From DATFYM01 sp035315065 (lineage in GTDB: Bacteria > Acidobacteriota > Terriglobia > UBA7540), in the NCBI GenBank assembly GCA_035315065.1, contig DATFYM010000079.1, positions 1 through 14,893 on the forward strand: a stretch of 14,893 nt of DNA. The letters run 5' to 3'. A program made the translations under genes and the position numbers. The notes under the pieces are model-generated. The model did not search any database, was not told the origin of the DNA, and worked only from the letters and a program-made list of their open reading frames with translations. The stretch's first letter is position 1. Every line of letters begins with the position of its first letter. This document shows, piece after piece, positions 14,366 through 14,893 of the stretch.

Positions 14366-14640
14366 TCGTTCACGGTTTCGCTTCTCTTCTTTCAATCGTC
14401 AATCCTTCGCTTCGCTCAGGACCAATCAGCAATTCCCCGCCCCATCCCAGCACCAACCGTTCACGGTTTATCGGACGGCTCGCTTTCTCCTCTTTCAAAC
14501 GTCAATCGATCCCGCAGCGCGGGATCAATTCCTCGCCCCGTCCCAACGCAAACCGTTCAACTCCTTGTCGGAAAGCTCGCTTCTTCTCTTTCAAACGTCA
14601 ATCGATCCCGCAGCGCGGGATCAATCGTCAATTCTTTCAG
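14366..14640. repeat. Three tandem units of about 91-96 bp containing ATTGACG-type words and GC palindromes
   Basis: Units start at 14366, 14457 and 14553. Each runs CCGTTCA(C), a CTCGCTTCT-rich stretch, CTTTCAA(A/T)CGTCAAT, a GC palindrome, then CAATTCC. In units two and three the palindrome is GATCCCGCAGCGCGGGATC (14508-14526 and 14604-14622, exactly 96 bp apart). Unit one has a different insert there (CCTTCGCTTCGCTCAGG), as if the palindrome had been swapped. The array begins at the stop codon of the minus-strand gene at 14637. Confidence 0.8.
14604..14622 (-). terminator. Palindrome GATCCCGC-AGC-GCGGGATC after the right-edge gene
   Basis: An 8-bp perfect stem with a 3-base loop, 14 bp past the stop codon of the minus-strand gene at 14637. 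An identical copy is at 14508-14526. No U-tract follows, so terminator function is inferred from position and stem strength only. Confidence 0.4.
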
Positions 14641-14893
14641 GCCGCCGCCGGGTCCCCCGAACCGCTGGTTGCCTGGCTGGGCTGATCCGGAGTGATCCGA
14701 GCCGGAGGTTTGGCCCGAGGTGTGACGGGCATTTTCAACTTCCGCCCCCGCAACTCGATGTTCCGGGTTCTCTGCTCCAGCCACCACTCCAGATCCCCCG
14801 CGATTCTCTTGGTGGGTATGTTCATCCGGCCGACGAAAGTATCGGCCATGCCCAGGATAAGGTTGATATCGAACATGCGGTTGAGGAGGTCGT
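14637..14893 (-). CDS. Hypothetical protein, C-terminal part (5' end outside window)
   Basis: The minus-strand frame stays open to the right edge and stops at TGA 14637-14639, giving 85 visible codons. An internal ATG at 14874-14876 has no Shine-Dalgarno site and is preceded in frame by DLLNR, so the real start is probably beyond the window. The first part (DLLNRMFDINLILGMADTF) is mildly hydrophobic. Next comes a charged helix-like stretch (IAGDLEWWLEQRTRN, LRGRKLKM), then a disordered tail rich in Pro, Ala, Ser and Gln ending GSGDPAAA. No family recognised. The codon third positions are G/C-rich like the real genes nearby. A tandem repeat with strong palindromes begins at its stop codon. Confidence 0.55.
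   Translation of the reverse strand, partial: DLLNRMFDINLILGMADTFVGRMNIPTKRIAGDLEWWLEQRTRNIELRGRKLKMPVTPRAKPPARITPDQPSQATSGSGDPAAA

Overview
The window looks like chromosomal DNA from a GC-rich soil-type bacterium. I infer Acidobacteriota from four things: a PEP-CTERM protein built of HAF repeats, an ATP-type PckA, gene styles typical of that phylum, and intergenic spaces full of short-unit repeats. No marker gene in the window proves the phylum. No CRISPR array, tRNA, rRNA or complete insertion sequence was seen.

Layout, left to right. Bases 1-116 are the C-terminal end of an ISKra4-type transposase. Bases 266-1213 (+) encode a secreted, cell-surface-sorted PEP-CTERM protein with about six HAF repeats. 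A small winged-helix protein follows on the minus strand (1582-1917). Bases 1918-3072 carry no convincing gene: a 300-bp palindromic/tandem repeat element (2064-2361), a second inverted repeat (2369-2497) and an AT-richer tract lie ahead of a probable promoter. Two central-metabolism genes follow on the plus strand: a class I aminotransferase (3073-4290) and ATP-dependent PEP carboxykinase pckA (4513-6177). Together they connect aspartate, oxaloacetate and phosphoenolpyruvate.

From 6552 to 13666 every confident gene is on the minus strand. In transcription order these are a radical SAM protein, a UDP-galactopyranose-mutase-like flavoprotein, a GT4 glycosyltransferase, yebC, a small secreted protein and a zinc-dependent polyol/alcohol dehydrogenase. 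The first three look like a small glycan or cell-surface module, although the spacers (446 and 134 bp) do not prove an operon. Bases 13667-14636 hold at most one doubtful small ORF plus repeats. A minus-strand gene of unknown function (14637-14893) runs off the right edge.

The most striking feature is the intergenic DNA. Most gene ends carry an inverted pair of short-motif repeats (GTGACGAG, ATTGACGATTG, ATTGAGTC or AACGATGA types). The repeats start within about 35 bp of a stop codon, and in three cases contain the stop codon itself. In the dehydrogenase they appear to supply the last ten or so residues. I found no clear defence, phage or other new multi-gene system.
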